A stretch of 64,000 nucleotides of DNA from Dipetalonema caudispina (GCA_013365325.1 JABVXV010000210.1:48637-112636); one strand, 5' to 3'. Numbered from the stretch's first letter, positions 44,857-57,452 are shown. Notes: generated from the sequence alone by a model not told the origin. A program made the numbers and translations.

Positions 44857-45039
44857 AATAATGCGTTATTGTTTAGGTACATTTCAGATCCTATTAATGT
44901 AGATTATCGATATTAAAATTTTTTGATTTGTTCTTCTTTTTGTTTCTTCAAACCATTGCATCCATTTTTCGAGAAATTACACCTAATACTCATTTTTACC
45001 TACAAATTTCTTCTACAAATGTAAACATGTAACTTATGA

Positions 45040-45300
45040 TACAATAAATGTCTTGCGGTATGTTTTAACTACTTGTTGGATGCAATTCCATTTAACAAAG
45101 TAATGAAATTAAGCTACTCGCATTTTCTTTTTATTAAATAATTAAGCAAGGAAGAGCTTCAGCAGATAGCGATATGAGGATCAAGAAATTTCCCAGTATT
45201 ATTAGGAATTCTTGAACTCTATTATAAGATGGGACTTATCATTGTCAATGGATAAGTTATTTATATGTGTGATAGTTATCTGAGTTAGAGTCCGAATTCA
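45040..45300. repeat. interspersed repeat, copy 1 (partner 63740-64000)
   Basis: It matches 63740-64000 over 261 bp without gaps and with eight substitutions by eye (about 97%). The last 120 or so bases are identical. The left edge is sharp at ACAATAAATG. The copies are direct and 18.7 kb apart. The true right edge cannot be seen because copy 2 runs to the window end. Confidence 0.93.
45043..45048 (+). terminator. likely poly(A) signal of the MPP-alpha gene
   Basis: AATAAA lies 187 bp after the stop codon and is the first one downstream. It sits exactly at the left edge of the interspersed repeat that starts at about 45040. Confidence 0.55.
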
Positions 45301-47375
45301 ATCATTCAATTTCGATTTCCATTTAATATGGTTGGTGAAGCATTGGCCAGGATTTTGTTGACTCTTTTGCATTTCAATCATTAATTAACATTTAAAGAAC
45401 GAAACATTCACTACTAAACCTTTACTTCCTGGTCCGGAACCGATTTCAATCCAATTCATAATACAATTAATTTGCATATCGGAGCTCCGTCGTTGACTAC
45501 AATTTCTCCAAAGCGCACAATTTAAATCTCGGAATTCAGTGCGATATGAAATGGAATACTTCTGAACGAGTTAAAGATTAAATCAAGACTGAATTATTAG
45601 ATTATTTAGATTATAGAATGTATAATTGTAAGACTAAGTTAGTTTTAAATAACCGTGAATTATAACTTACGTGTGATGCTTATAAGAAAAGGTAATTAAG
45701 TAATTAATTATATTGTAAAATCAATTGTAACAATGCTCATATTCAAGTTTCACTCTTTTGGTTATGTCCACTACACAATACTTTTAGCTTTAACTATAAA
45801 TAGTAATTAATCGTATTGTATACGACTGTCCATACGTTAGCATTTGACGTACTGTTTGACGTAAAATGGAACAGCAAAAGTCGATCCAAATTATGAAATT
45901 AATTTTGGGAAATGCGTTTGTAACGTTGAATGATGAATTTCTATTTGCTACTACTTTAATATCAATCTTTCATAAGCTTCTCCTTGGTGGATATTATAGA
46001 AATATAAAATATCTTAGAATGTTAATGTTAGCGTTGTAGCATTATTGATTGATTCTGATCAGTAACAACTAGCAACTTCAGAATTATTCATCCGTCACAC
46101 TTCCCCGAGACAGCTCTCAGAGTTTCTAATATGCATTTCCATTATCGAACCTCAGACCTTCTCGGATAGATGTCCACTTGTTCAGAACTTTGGGTCATTA
46201 ATATATACGTGAAATAATTAATTTCTATTAATAGCATCCCTCATTTTAATAATGTCGACATCGGTGTCAATATTCCTTTACTGATAGGATTGATCTGATT
46301 TACCAAATTTTTATTTCATCAAATTCTTTCCATTTCTGTTTTCAGTTCTTTCAAATATTTTATATTTAACTTGTAAGCTGTTCTAAATCATAAAGAATGT
46401 TAGAAATTCTGAGTGGAAAAAGGCTGATAAAGGGAGGGGTCATAAGCAAATGACCTCATACCTTCTCTCATTTGTGACTTTTTTTTTTATCACTTCAATT
46501 GGTTACATAGTCTGAAATGTCTTCCTTTTCGTAATTCAGCTGACATCGAAGTTTTCATGAAGATTGAACGGGCGGGGCGGAAGGATAAGAGTTAGAGTGA
46601 CAAGGGTCATTCTAACCTATGTCCTCCTGATGGGTTACAGAGTGGTCATTCCTTAGTTTCTCATTACAATGATAGGCCCTTTACTTCAATATACTATCAT
46701 AATCATCTCATTCACTGATAACTATACATAATTGTGTTCGGTGTGTGATATTTAAAGTCCGAACTGCTTTTCCTATTTTCAAATTTATTCTGGCTGCACT
46801 GTCATACGTCCCGCCTTATTTTCCCAGTTAAATTATTCATTCAATACTTTCCTCTTTGCAGTGCGTTGTTTATTTTGCTTCCGAATAAGTTAGCGAATAA
46901 GACAGTACCGTTAAGACTTCCTGACATTAAGTCTGTCCTCATCTCCGTGACTTTAACCGCCTCTTCCGGAAATCTTCAATCGCACAGCACGGATCCCGAT
47001 TCACTGGGCCAATTACGGTATGTTGACCGTATGTCTCAATATGAAACCACAATATCTCGAAGTATACGGCTTTGGTAAAGCCTTAAGATTTCAGTTTTTG
47101 GATGATTTTCGCAGTGTACTTTGCAAAAAAGAATAGAATAATTACAGAATTATAGGGGAAAAAAAGAAGTTAATCAATTTAAATAAATATAATAAAATTT
47201 TGATGAATAAAAAAACTATTCGGAATTAAATAAGCATTCGTTAGCGATGGAATTTATAAGATGTTTTGGGTACTTTTTTCGATAAATGAATTATTGAAAA
47301 TCAAATTATAGTCAATTTTTTTTTTGTTTTTCTAGTCTTTTGTGATATCAATAATACCACCGAGCGCAAAAAGAA

Positions 47376-50300
47376 ATGTCTCGGAGTGTTGATGATTTGG
47401 GCCTTCAACAGCCTTCCATACCAACCGGAGGATCGGATGGTGTTGATGGTTTAATAGATATATATAATAACTCTACCACTGAAGTGAAGAATTTATTGGC
47501 AAATGAATGTAATATTCTTTTCGAATGTCGGTGAGTCCATTTTTGTCTTTGTTTTAAGAATTTTTCAAAATCTTGCAATCAATATTATCAATAATTAAAC
47601 TTAGCCTTCAAGTTGTATTGTATTAAATTCTTTTTGTCTTTCTAATTTTTCAATTTTTCCGAAAATGGCTCTGAAATGAAAGTGTTGATTTTTCATGAAA
47701 GCTTTACAGTTGCTGCGGCAATTTTTTCCGGAATCATTTGGACCTTTTCACACATAAACGTGTCTATTGCCGCACACTGCGTTCAGCTGCTGCGTCAGCA
47801 TTCAGTTGTGCTATGGCTTTAGATTTTGCCGAAAAAGCACTTGCAGGTAAACAATTTCTGAAAAACCTGTGATATTATTCAATTCAAAAATTATAAAAAG
47901 GGTTATTTCAGTCGAGAAAGTAAAAAGATATCTATCACTGCGTTGTAGTTAATAGTAGTTAAGGTCTTGCCTTACAGTAGGAATGATCTTTTAGCAGATG
48001 CTATCTTTCCGTAGTTATATTTGTTATCGAATAAAGAAACTGCATGGAATAAGTGTGATATAAAAGATATCTAACAAGTGCAGTAAAAGTGATATATTTG
48101 AGAACGTCGAAAAGGCGATCAGGGCAAAAAGAAAGGATCATCACTGCAGCAGCAGAACAGAGGAGAAGCAGGGACATCTTCCGGCGCGAAAACTGATTCA
48201 CAGCCACCGAAACGTGCCAAAATCATTCTTAAACGAACAAATCTTATCAATGTTGCAAAAAAACGTTCGAAACATTCCGCATTGTCACTACCGAATTCGG
48301 AAGTCAGTCTATTTATAACCATTACTTAAACGGCTTATTAATAATGCACATATTATGATGGAAAACAAAAGATGATGAGGAAGATGGATTAGAAATCGTT
48401 TTCAATTCCGTTATTGAATTCCACTCTGTTATGGATTTTTTTACAGCACAAGTCGGAATTACATAAACTGCCTCGCACCACACCTGATAAGGCAACAAAA
48501 ACATTCGTGGAATAAAAAATTTTTTGTAGAGACAGCGGTAGCGCTTCGCAGTTTCCTTTTTTTATAACTTTAAAATCTTTAAGAGAAGTAATGGAATAAA
48601 TTTGGAAAAAATTTGAACTAAGAAATGGATGAATCACACCTTTTTTAGATCATAGAATCAATCCCACATGCGCTGTTAACAACAGATATAATACCACCGG
48701 ATCGCGTTCCAGTTCTTATTCCACAGGACAATTCAAATAGTTATCGGGAAATCAATCTACGTAATCGTAAAGGTGATAGCTCAAAGAACGGTGATGCTCG
48801 AGAAGTTGAGTCCGAAAAAGTATATTTATTTTGTTTTATTTTTAATATTCTTGGGCAATGGGAGTTGAGAGAAAAGGAAGTCAAATAACGCACCTTGCAA
48901 GCAAACGAAAACAGAATTCAAAACTTGATGTGTTTTCCAATTACAGCTTAAAATTTTGGAACGTATGGGTAAATACCAAACAATGATGGTCGATTTGAGC
49001 TTGCTTACTTGCTCACACAGTGACTGCAAAGAAAAGCAACCGTTTTCATCACTCTTCACGTTTGCATATCATCTTACAGTGAAGCATAATCGCCGTGATA
49101 CATCAAACAAACGAATCCCATGTTATCTGTGTGATTTTGAATCTCAGACGTACGTTTATTATTGATTGTAATCATCTTATGCATCTAATGCTTATGATAG
49201 AATTATGTATGAATTAAAAAAAACTGGTTTCTTTCATTGAATGCTTAGTTCAAGTGATGTTGATATTTCAGCTACACTGCATTAATTGAACATTTAAAAA
49301 GTGTACACGAACAGTATTATCAGGAGCACGTAACAGCACGTTCGACATCGGAAGAGCTTAAACGAGGCCGGAAGGGAAAGCAAGCAAAAGTAGATTTTTT
49401 TTCCCTTTTAATCTGTAATTTGTTTTGTATTCATAGCAAAATCTTCCAAAGTTTTTATTAATTTCATTTCCAAAAATTTCTTGTTTAAGAGTATACCAAT
49501 GCGAGGACGAAGCTTAAGTCCGTTATCAGATGATTTTCTGGAGACGGAAGAGTCGTCTGATGGATCAGAGGAGATTGGATATGATTCGGCTCCTGTGCTA
49601 GAATTGATGGCAAATATGGAAGCTGAAAATATTGAATTGGTATATTTTGCTGTTGTTATTATATTTGTTGAACTCGGCATACTGTTTTTCATAATACTTG
49701 TACAACTTTCAGGCAGTAAAGGATCGTATGGAATACATCATTGCAGTTGTGTGTGGTGACGTCGAAAAAGCTCCGATATTGGAGGACAGTAAATATGAGT
49801 TAAATACACAAATTCTGCCTGTGAGTTTTATGATATATTCATGTTATGGAATATTTTCATTAGAAGACGGGTAAAAGAGTGGAGATCTGAAAGTTGGTAT
49901 AAAGAATTTTGAATGGAGCGAGATATGAGAGATGAAAGTACTTTTAAATTTAGAATGAATCTTCTTCGAAGCCGGAAATACTGCTGAAAAGACGTCCACG
50001 TCTTAGTCACGGAAGGACAGAACAGGTTTGTTTTAATGTTGCAGAATATTCACAATCGTACTAATTTCCCAGAAAGTTATCTGTTAGACATACCGTGTTT
50101 TAATAAATTCATTTTTCAGCTTGCAAAATTAGGTCCATCAGTTTCGAGGAGGGAAAAACACTGTCTATCGACATGTCTTTGCGCAGTTCGTAAACAGATG
50201 GTGGGAAATGCAATAGGGGATCAAGTAGCTGGTTCTAGCAAGGTGCATGTTTAAGAGATGTCTTAAGATGGCAATTAATGAGCATTTAAAAATTATAGTC

Positions 50301-52211
50301 GTTAGAAAAATTCAATCCGATTGATTTTTTAAGATTTTGCAAGAAAGTGATGAAAAAGCAAAGCACGAGACTGAACCACCGAAAAAACATGGTAGAGTGC
50401 GCAAACCAAAACCAAAAGCTGAACATGCATCCAAAAATGATATTGAGAAAGATGAACTGAGTGGAAATAGTGACGAAGTAAGTGCATGGCCAGTGTTGTG
50501 TGGCCAATAATGTATTTGTTGAGCTGCATTTAGGTTATGTGAAATTTTGAATTTTTTCTTTTTCAGGCTGAAGATGGTCGTAAACAACGTCCTTCACGTC
50601 AGCGTCGTAAACCAAATTGGATTAACGAGAATTATGTTACTGGTTTTAAGTTAGCATTCTTGTCACTAGCATTATTTTATTCTGTGCTCATTGGGATAGA
50701 TGAGTGGCTGACAAATAAATATTCGTATTTCAAATGGGAGGTTTTCATTCTTCGTAACTTCATACTCATTTATTAAATTTAGAAACAAACGTATCCGTCG
50801 CGATGATGATGATGCTGATTCGGAATCTGCACAACCAAAGGGACTAAGCCGACCGTCATCAAGGACCGGACAAAGTCGACCGCCATCGAGGACTGAATCA
50901 AAATGTGCTAAAGGTGCAGATAGTCAAGCATCAACACCTGTTGAACCTTGTAATACTATTCCTGGTATTCAGTCAGAAGCTAGCAGCGAAGAAACGTCGA
51001 ACTCATCAACTCCTGCGCCCCATGAAAGCACATAGTTAGTTTCTGTGTGTCTTGAATTTGTTTTTCCTTCTCTCTTATGCTTGGCAATATTAAGAAAATC
51101 CATAAAGAATTATATTTGTTTTTATAGTAATGTTGCAACCACCAGCCATGAATTGGACAACAGTGCAGCACGATCGCCACTTTCGTTATCCTCAACTGCA
51201 CCTTCTTCAACTGATGCAGAAAATGTCAGGGATCTAATGGTAATGCCTTTGTCATTAGAAAATATGATCAGTGATGTAATGACGATGCTTTCTGTCATTA
51301 ACATCACTCATCAAGTTGTTATTAACATTTTACTGCTAATTTCAAGTTTCAGACTAAGAAGATTTGTCGTTTACAGTATACTCCACGAGCACGAAGAATG
51401 AAATATGGAGATGATTTGTTATCCAATGTCGGTTAGTGATTTTTTGGCTAACTTCGTATGTGTATCTGAAATAATGTGTGTCTTGGAATCTAAATATATG
51501 AAAAGTTTTTGTCATTTGTGCTAGAAATAAACAGCAGGGTATTGGGGACAGGTGAAAAAATTCATTAATTTTGTTGCAAATGAAGAAGAAATAGCAAGCA
51601 CCTCATCAAAAGATGATAAGGGACAGGCAACTAACGATAGCGCAAACGTAGCATCAAATAATGGGCGCTCCGCATCGCAGTCTCGTCGTAAGCAAGATCT
51701 CTCAACAATCCATGAAAATAATGATGAAGTCAAGGTATAATGATTAGTTGTTAGTCTCCAAACAAGTTATTTATGATAAATGAAAATGCTTAGTAACACA
51801 TCAACTGAAAACTTCTACTTAACAATTAGCGTTGTTGTTATGTATTTGTTTGGCATTGTGTGATTAATTTCAGATTCAAATTAGCCTATGGTAAGCTTCA
51901 AGAATTAACGAATTACCTCCGAATTTTTTTTTTTTTTTTTTGTGGAATCACATTTTCAGATTGTGCGCTATTCAAACGGTGAAGCATCTCTTCCAAAGGA
52001 CCTCTCTGATATTCCTGTCTACCTTACTGAAACACAACGTGATCTATTTTTCTCATTCATCCGTCCTGCTTCGCCTTCGAGTGATGGTGCATCAAGTGCT
52101 CATAAGTGTATGCAATGTGGCGACATCATTGCGAATATATCGGTCTGTCTCAAAAATTTGGGGAATTACTTAGAATTGTTTCTGTTTCACTTCTCGGAAA
52201 GCCACTTCTAG
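47376..52211 (+). CDS. multi-zinc-finger (C2H2-type) nuclear protein, about 871 aa
   Basis: Eighteen exons in phase: 47376-47530, 47710-47846, 48103-48302, 48447-48506, 48649-48819, 48947-49149, 49272-49389, 49490-49639, 49713-49820, 49954-50025, 50120-50242, 50334-50477, 50567-50649, 50783-51034, 51128-51239, 51353-51431, 51538-51734, 51960-52211. Finger 1 is CRCCGNFF...HKRVYC; finger 2 is TCSHSDC...HLTVKH; finger 3 is CYLCDF...HLKSVH. Long disordered linkers carry basic patches (PPKRAKIILKR, KRRPRLSHGR, GRVRKPKPK, RKQRPSRQRRKPNW) and a Ser-rich acidic region, fitting a DNA- or chromatin-binding protein. Finger 1 recalls ZNF800-type fingers, but I am not certain of the family. The exon 3 acceptor has two in-phase options (48103 or about 48115). 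The 3' end is uncertain: the last exon holds a new CMQC knuckle and either reads to the stop at 52211 or splices at 52143. Confidence 0.72.
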
Positions 52212-54564
52212 AATACTCTCATATAGCGAAGATATGGCATTTAGAATCGATATATCCAAAGATGGTTATAATAAGCATATAATGAGGATTTTATGCTTTC
52301 ATGCGATAGTGCGTAGTGTGGTATAATGTTGTATCGTCAGCGTGTGTTACTATACACTGATTTTCCTCGGTATTCATGGCAGTTCTAGTGAAGGCTTCGT
52401 TCATCTTATTAATTTTGTGGGTACGACTGATAGCGCCTGATTTATTTCATTTAAAGGTGAAATTGCAGGAGGGGCGCAGCATGTTGTGAGTCATTCACGC
52501 ATCATCTACGTTGCTAATTGTATGGATATGGTTCATTTTTCTGTTCCGACATGCGAACTCACTTGTAATATAGACACTGTGATAAATTGCGTTTTGCACC
52601 AAGAGGTTACGTACATCCGAGCAACGTCTTATCGTGTATAACACAGAGACAAGTAAGAATCGACGTACCATATTTAGATTTTCGTAGAAACACTTTCTTC
52701 AGTCTCATTTTATTTATGTTTTTGTCAGAAATTTGTATTTCTACTTTTTATCTGTAATACATATTCCTGCGAGAGTATTTCAGGAATGCGAAACGCGCAC
52801 TAAATATATTTCACATGCGCGACGATTTGTATAAAATCATTGAATTGGGCGAAACAGAGGATTGCGATCAAATTCAAGTAAGTTTTGCCAACCTCTTTAG
52901 CAAATGCTTTTGTGTTTACAACAGCTTTTTGATGATTTGTCCTAATCCATCCAATCTTGTAGATTATATATATGTCTGAATGGTTTGTGTAGAAGTTGTT
53001 AGCAGAATTGATCATCCAATGATTGGCCACTTATATTTATTATTTGATTTTTGCAGAATGTATTACTACAGATGACAGGGAATAAATCAGTGCCACGTGT
53101 GGAAAATGTATTGGAGGTGGTGATGACAGGATAACTGCACAGAAAGATCGATATTTGAATAGTGCTGCAAGGAGCTGGTGTGATTTGATTCTGGTGGAGG
53201 TTTACTAGGCATTAAGCATTCATTGAAATTGATATTGCCATTTGGTACTTTGGTGATTCAATCGAAGCGTCAAATAACATCTGCTCAGTGTCAATTGCTG
53301 GATAACGGATATCATCCAAAGTTTGACTTTAATGCATTGTCAAACTAAAATTTGCGAATTTCACTCTCCAGAAAGATGCTCAGAAATAATTAAGACTGTT
53401 GTGAAGATGAGACCGGTTACCCGAAATGACTAGTGGTATTTTTGTTCCGATATTATCTGTGCATCCTTATGTAAGTGTGCATCCTTATCACACGGTTGCC
53501 GATCTTTCAATTTTTTAGGTGCAATACAGAAGTGAACGTATAACGCATACGATCGTGGAATGATAATTATTGTCTTTGAACATTCGTGATCAGCATTCTT
53601 CATCTCATTCATTGTCTTCCTTTCTTTTTACTGATCAATAATTAGTAGGAATGAAACATATAGTGGGTATTGTGAAGATTTGTTCTGCTTAAAATTTTGC
53701 TTGTTTAAATAATTGTATCCATTTTTCGAGAAATTCATTTAATATTTATTTTTATGCCTAATTTGTTCTACATTCTTTATACTTTTTTCGTCACATCTCT
53801 TTTTTTCATAATTGTAAAGTTGTTTTGTGATGGTGTTTTAGGACTACTGTCACTGCTTGATTATTGCCTCCGAGCCAAAAAATAATGAGATATTTTAAAT
53901 CATATTGGAGGTGTTGTTGTTATAATTATAAATAGGGAGAAATAAAACGGTTTTTAAAATAGGGAAGCATTGTCGTTCGTTCTGCTTGTTTATTAGCACA
54001 CCGTTTATGTTTTATTCGACAAGAAGGTGAACAAAAACAACAAGTAAGGGAGGTTGTCGACGAAGGAAGATGATTGGATAGCAAAGTGAAGGTGTATTTG
54101 TGTCAAGTGAGAAAGAGAATGGAAAAAGTGAATGGTCGAAATGTAGTAACCATTGTTACATCTTAATGTTTGAACTCATTTCTTACAACAACGAACCATA
54201 GTTTTCGGGATTAACACACCGAATTCCTTTATTTTAAAATTTTGACTACAGCTGAGACCGTAGCAAAAGCGACAGTTGTTGAACAAGTTCTATTATCGGT
54301 ATTCTTCCAATAACTCAGAAAAAGAATGAATCTATGAACCAACTGAGTGCTTCTGTTTCTAAAAATTATAAGATCACTAATTTTATGAGTTATAACAGTT
54401 AGTTTTTAGCCGGTATTGAGTAGCTGTGTAATGTACAATGAAGTTGAGTTGAAGTAATTTTTTGTATTATTTTAGAGCAATTTCTCCTTTAGCAAAGTGC
54501 ACTTACGGAGACGTCGGAAGAAATTTTCTCCATTTCAAAACTATCATAAAACTCGCACTTTCTA
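52212..54564. other. region between zinc-finger gene and SelS-glutaredoxin gene
   Basis: It contains a 66-codon open frame without a start (52441-52641), overlapping other short frames that might be terminal exons of the zinc-finger gene; the glutaredoxin pseudogene (listed separately); and about 900 bp of AT-rich sequence before the first exon of the next gene. An acceptor-like CTCCTTTAG at about 54,495 may be its trans-splice site. Confidence 0.45.
52783..53600 (+). pseudogene. partial, broken duplicate of the glutaredoxin gene end
   Basis: It matches 57022-57800 (last two coding exons, their intron and 3' flank) throughout, with substitutions and indels. The first exon copy is still open (NAKRALNIFHMRDDLYKIIE, donor GTAAGT). 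In the last exon copy a 10-bp deletion after VPRV removes the FIGG segment and shifts frame, leading to an early TAA. Further changes disrupt the tail. The exons with the CPYC active site and the SelS module are absent. It therefore cannot encode a working glutaredoxin. Orientation is the same as the parent, about 4.2 kb upstream of it. Confidence 0.88.
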
Positions 54565-57452
54565 ATGTCGCCGTTCAATTCGATTATCAGTAAGATTTTA
54601 ATGAAGGCAAGATCATCACTCATCTGGAAATTTTATTGTTGAATTTCTACATGTATTTCGACTTTTCTTGAATAATTCTCTATCACCCTACAATATAGCT
54701 ATTTTTTCTACTTCAGAACGGTAAAAAAAAAAAAAAAGTTAGAAAAACTTTCCTAACTTTTGAAGCTTTTGCAATTTTTCTTAACTTCATTCATTTAAGA
54801 CTTAACTTATTCAAAAAGTAATAAAATTAAGACAAAAACCTTCCAAAAATTTACAAATGTTTCATTTTAAATATAATTAAATTCATTGTTGAGATTCGAT
54901 AATGTGTGCTAATAGTATTAGCTTTTCACAAGACTAAAAATCATTCTATTTGTTCCAAAAATTTGTTTGCTTTTTCCATCTCATATTAAGCACGCGAAAT
55001 ATTTAACACGGTTGTTTGATTTTATTTTGCTCTTTAATTTCATCTTTCTAAGCTAATAGAGTAGATTATGTACTGGGAAGAATATCAAGACTTATTCATC
55101 TTGTTTGGCCCTTTTTTTTATGGATAAATTGAACAAGGGTATTGTCTTGTTGAACTACCATCTGAGCAGGATATGCATATTTTGCTAATTAATTTCCTTA
55201 CAATTTGTAATAATTCATTAGTGATTCCGAGTGTTCGATTATTTTCTAGCTTCAGTCAATAAATATTGTAGAAAGTACAAATTATTAATTTGACAGTGAA
55301 TTCTGATTTGAACAAAAATGCTTAATTATTTGCATAAACTAAAATTTCATAGATTTTAACCTATCCTGAGTAATCATCATTTCTGTCTACGCTACTGACT
55401 AAGATTGCATTTGATGATTAAAACAGATAATCCTCATATTTAATTTCAATTTAATGCTATTAATTATCATTGTTTTTTCCACTGATTGCTTGACCGATTG
55501 TCAGACAAAGTTGTATATGTGTCTTATTTTAAAAAATTATGTTGCCAACTGTAAATCATTGTGATCTTGAACGGGTTATTGGATAATATATATAATTTCT
55601 TGATTTATCAATTTGCAGATATTTTCGTGGAATACGGTTGGTTTATATTGGGAACTCTTATAGTGTTTCAATTCGTATATAAAAGGTTCATCTCACCGTT
55701 CGTTCAAGATATCCAACGAAGAAAGGAGTTAGAAAGGAGGAAAAAATTCGGTACGATATATACATTTTATTCATTTACAATGAGTAATCTATATTAATTT
55801 CATTAAATTTATAGTTTTTAAAATCGAAGCATAAAAAAACTGTGGAACAAATTTTCGATAGTTAGGACATCATAAGATGTCTTGCGAAAGCTTTTGAGGA
55901 CAAAATCATAAAGACGGTCATTCTAATCTATTAATATCACTATCGAAAATGATATCTATTATTAATGATAATAAGAGATAGAATGAAAAAGTAATTAACT
56001 TTCTTCACCTGTGTAGTTAGCCTTTGTTTTCAGAAGGCTTGACGTAACGCACTTACTTCTTGCAATAACCCATTAATTTATGCGTTTTCAATAATTATCC
56101 TTCATAATTTTTATTTGATCATTATAAAACGATCATCTTTTGCAAAGCAATGAATTATTCTGCTGAGGAGACATAGCATCTCCTATTTAGGTTAGCAATT
56201 TTTCGCTCATAAGAGCATATTGAATCGGAAAAATTTCAGTGTTTTAAAAATATTTCAGATACTGAACTACAGGAAGCATACGGGGATCGTATAAGAGTAG
56301 CTCGTGAACGAGCTCAACAGGAACTGGACAATAAAGTAGTTGAGGCACATAAACGTTTGGAAGTAAAGAAACAGGAGAATTTGCAAGACACCATGGCAAA
56401 AGTAAACGCTTTCAGTGAACCATAATTAATATCTTTTATTAGAAATATTTTATCAGGTTTCAGAAATGAATTTACACTAAAAATAATAGTACTGAGTTCT
56501 TTGTTTAGTTACTCTCATTGATTTTTATAATCGATTTCAGGCATCATCAGGAACATCGAAACTGGACATGGATCCATACACGTTTGTTACCAGTATGACA
56601 AGTTCAACTCCGGTTGTTGTTTTCAGCAAAACATACTGTCCATATTGCAAGTATGTTTTGATTATGTGAAACCATTTCTATAGCGAAATCAGAGTTATGA
56701 TTAAAAGATTCAGCCTGCATATTATATCAGTCATGATAACTATTGGGTAATATTGAAACAGATAAACAAATATGGTTCGTTAATTCAAGGAAATAGAAAG
56801 ATGCCCGTACTAGCGAAAAATAGATATTTGAAACTATTCACAATCTAATCAGTAGACAGAACAGTTTATTGGCTGGTATCGTAGATTTTTGTTTGAATGC
56901 TAATTTACAGTCATGTATGTCGTGCAGTTTCGATTCCAGCAGAAAGGTAGCTATAATGAATGGCGGGGAAGTGTTTATTTATTCTGCAGGCAATATTTTC
57001 ATCATATTTCTATTAATTCAGGAATGCAAAGCGAGCACTGAGTACATTTCGAATGCGCGACGATTTGTATAAAATCATTGAACTGGACGAAAGAGAGGAT
57101 TGCGATAAAATCCAAGTTAGTTTTGCCAGCCTCACCCAGATGTACGAGAAATAATTTGCCCGGTAACTAATTTAGCAAATGCTTCTGTGCTGTATTGCTT
57201 GCAACAGCTTTTCGATAATTTGTCCCCATTCATCTAATCTTATAGATATATATGTCTGAATGATTTGTGTAGTGATATTGGCCACTTATATTTATTTGCT
57301 TTTTGCAGGATGTATTACTACAGATAACAGGGGCAAAATCAGTGCCACGTGTTTTTATTGGTGGAAAATGTATTGGAGGTGGTGATGACACGGTAGCTGC
57401 ACAGAGAGATGGACGTCTGGAGAAAATGTTGAAAGAAGCTGGTGCGATTTGA
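54565..57452 (+). CDS. SelS/VIMP-like membrane protein fused to a dithiol glutaredoxin, 215 aa
   Basis: Six exons: 54565-54589, 55619-55750, 56259-56401, 56541-56650, 57022-57115, 57309-57452; all phases agree. Residues 1-100 resemble selenoprotein S/VIMP: a short N-terminus, a membrane helix (EYGWFILGTLIVFQFVY, about 13-29), then a basic, charged coiled-coil region (RIRVARERAQQELDNKVVEA). Residues about 110-215 form a glutaredoxin: active site CPYC (133-136), SVPRVFIGG with the cis-proline (181), and GGGDD for glutathione contact. Vertebrate SelS binds p97/Derlin in ER-associated degradation and carries a C-terminal selenocysteine; here a Grx domain takes that place. I infer an ER-membrane oxidoreductase with its Grx domain in the cytosol. 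Exon 1 (ATG..ATCA|GTAAGA) was chosen for its perfect donor and correct phase; it is only 25 bp. Alternative: exon 3 can read through to a TAA at about 56427 (tail KVNAFSEP), making two genes of an operon with about 110 bp between. Confidence 0.75.

Larger units (their letters stand above)
44857..47375. other. intergenic region, less AT-rich than average
   Basis: It contains the MPP-alpha 3' UTR, repeat copy 1 (45040-45300) and about 2 kb of sequence with locally higher GC (e.g. GGGCGGGGCGG near 46570). A frame at 46866-47078 follows an acceptor-like CTTTGCAG and has a balanced composition, but no domain or donor-supported partner. It might be an untranslated exon of the zinc-finger gene or a decayed element. 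An acceptor TTTTTCTAG at about 47335 precedes the zinc-finger start. Confidence 0.4.

Noticed and set aside
46866..47078. 70-codon frame after an acceptor-like site, upstream of the zinc-finger gene
   Set aside because: It has no ATG-supported start, no recognisable domain and no in-phase link to 47376; kept only as a remark in the intergenic entry.
50286..50587. Several minus-strand frames of 66-91 codons
   Set aside because: They are shadows of exons 12-13 of the plus-strand zinc-finger gene.
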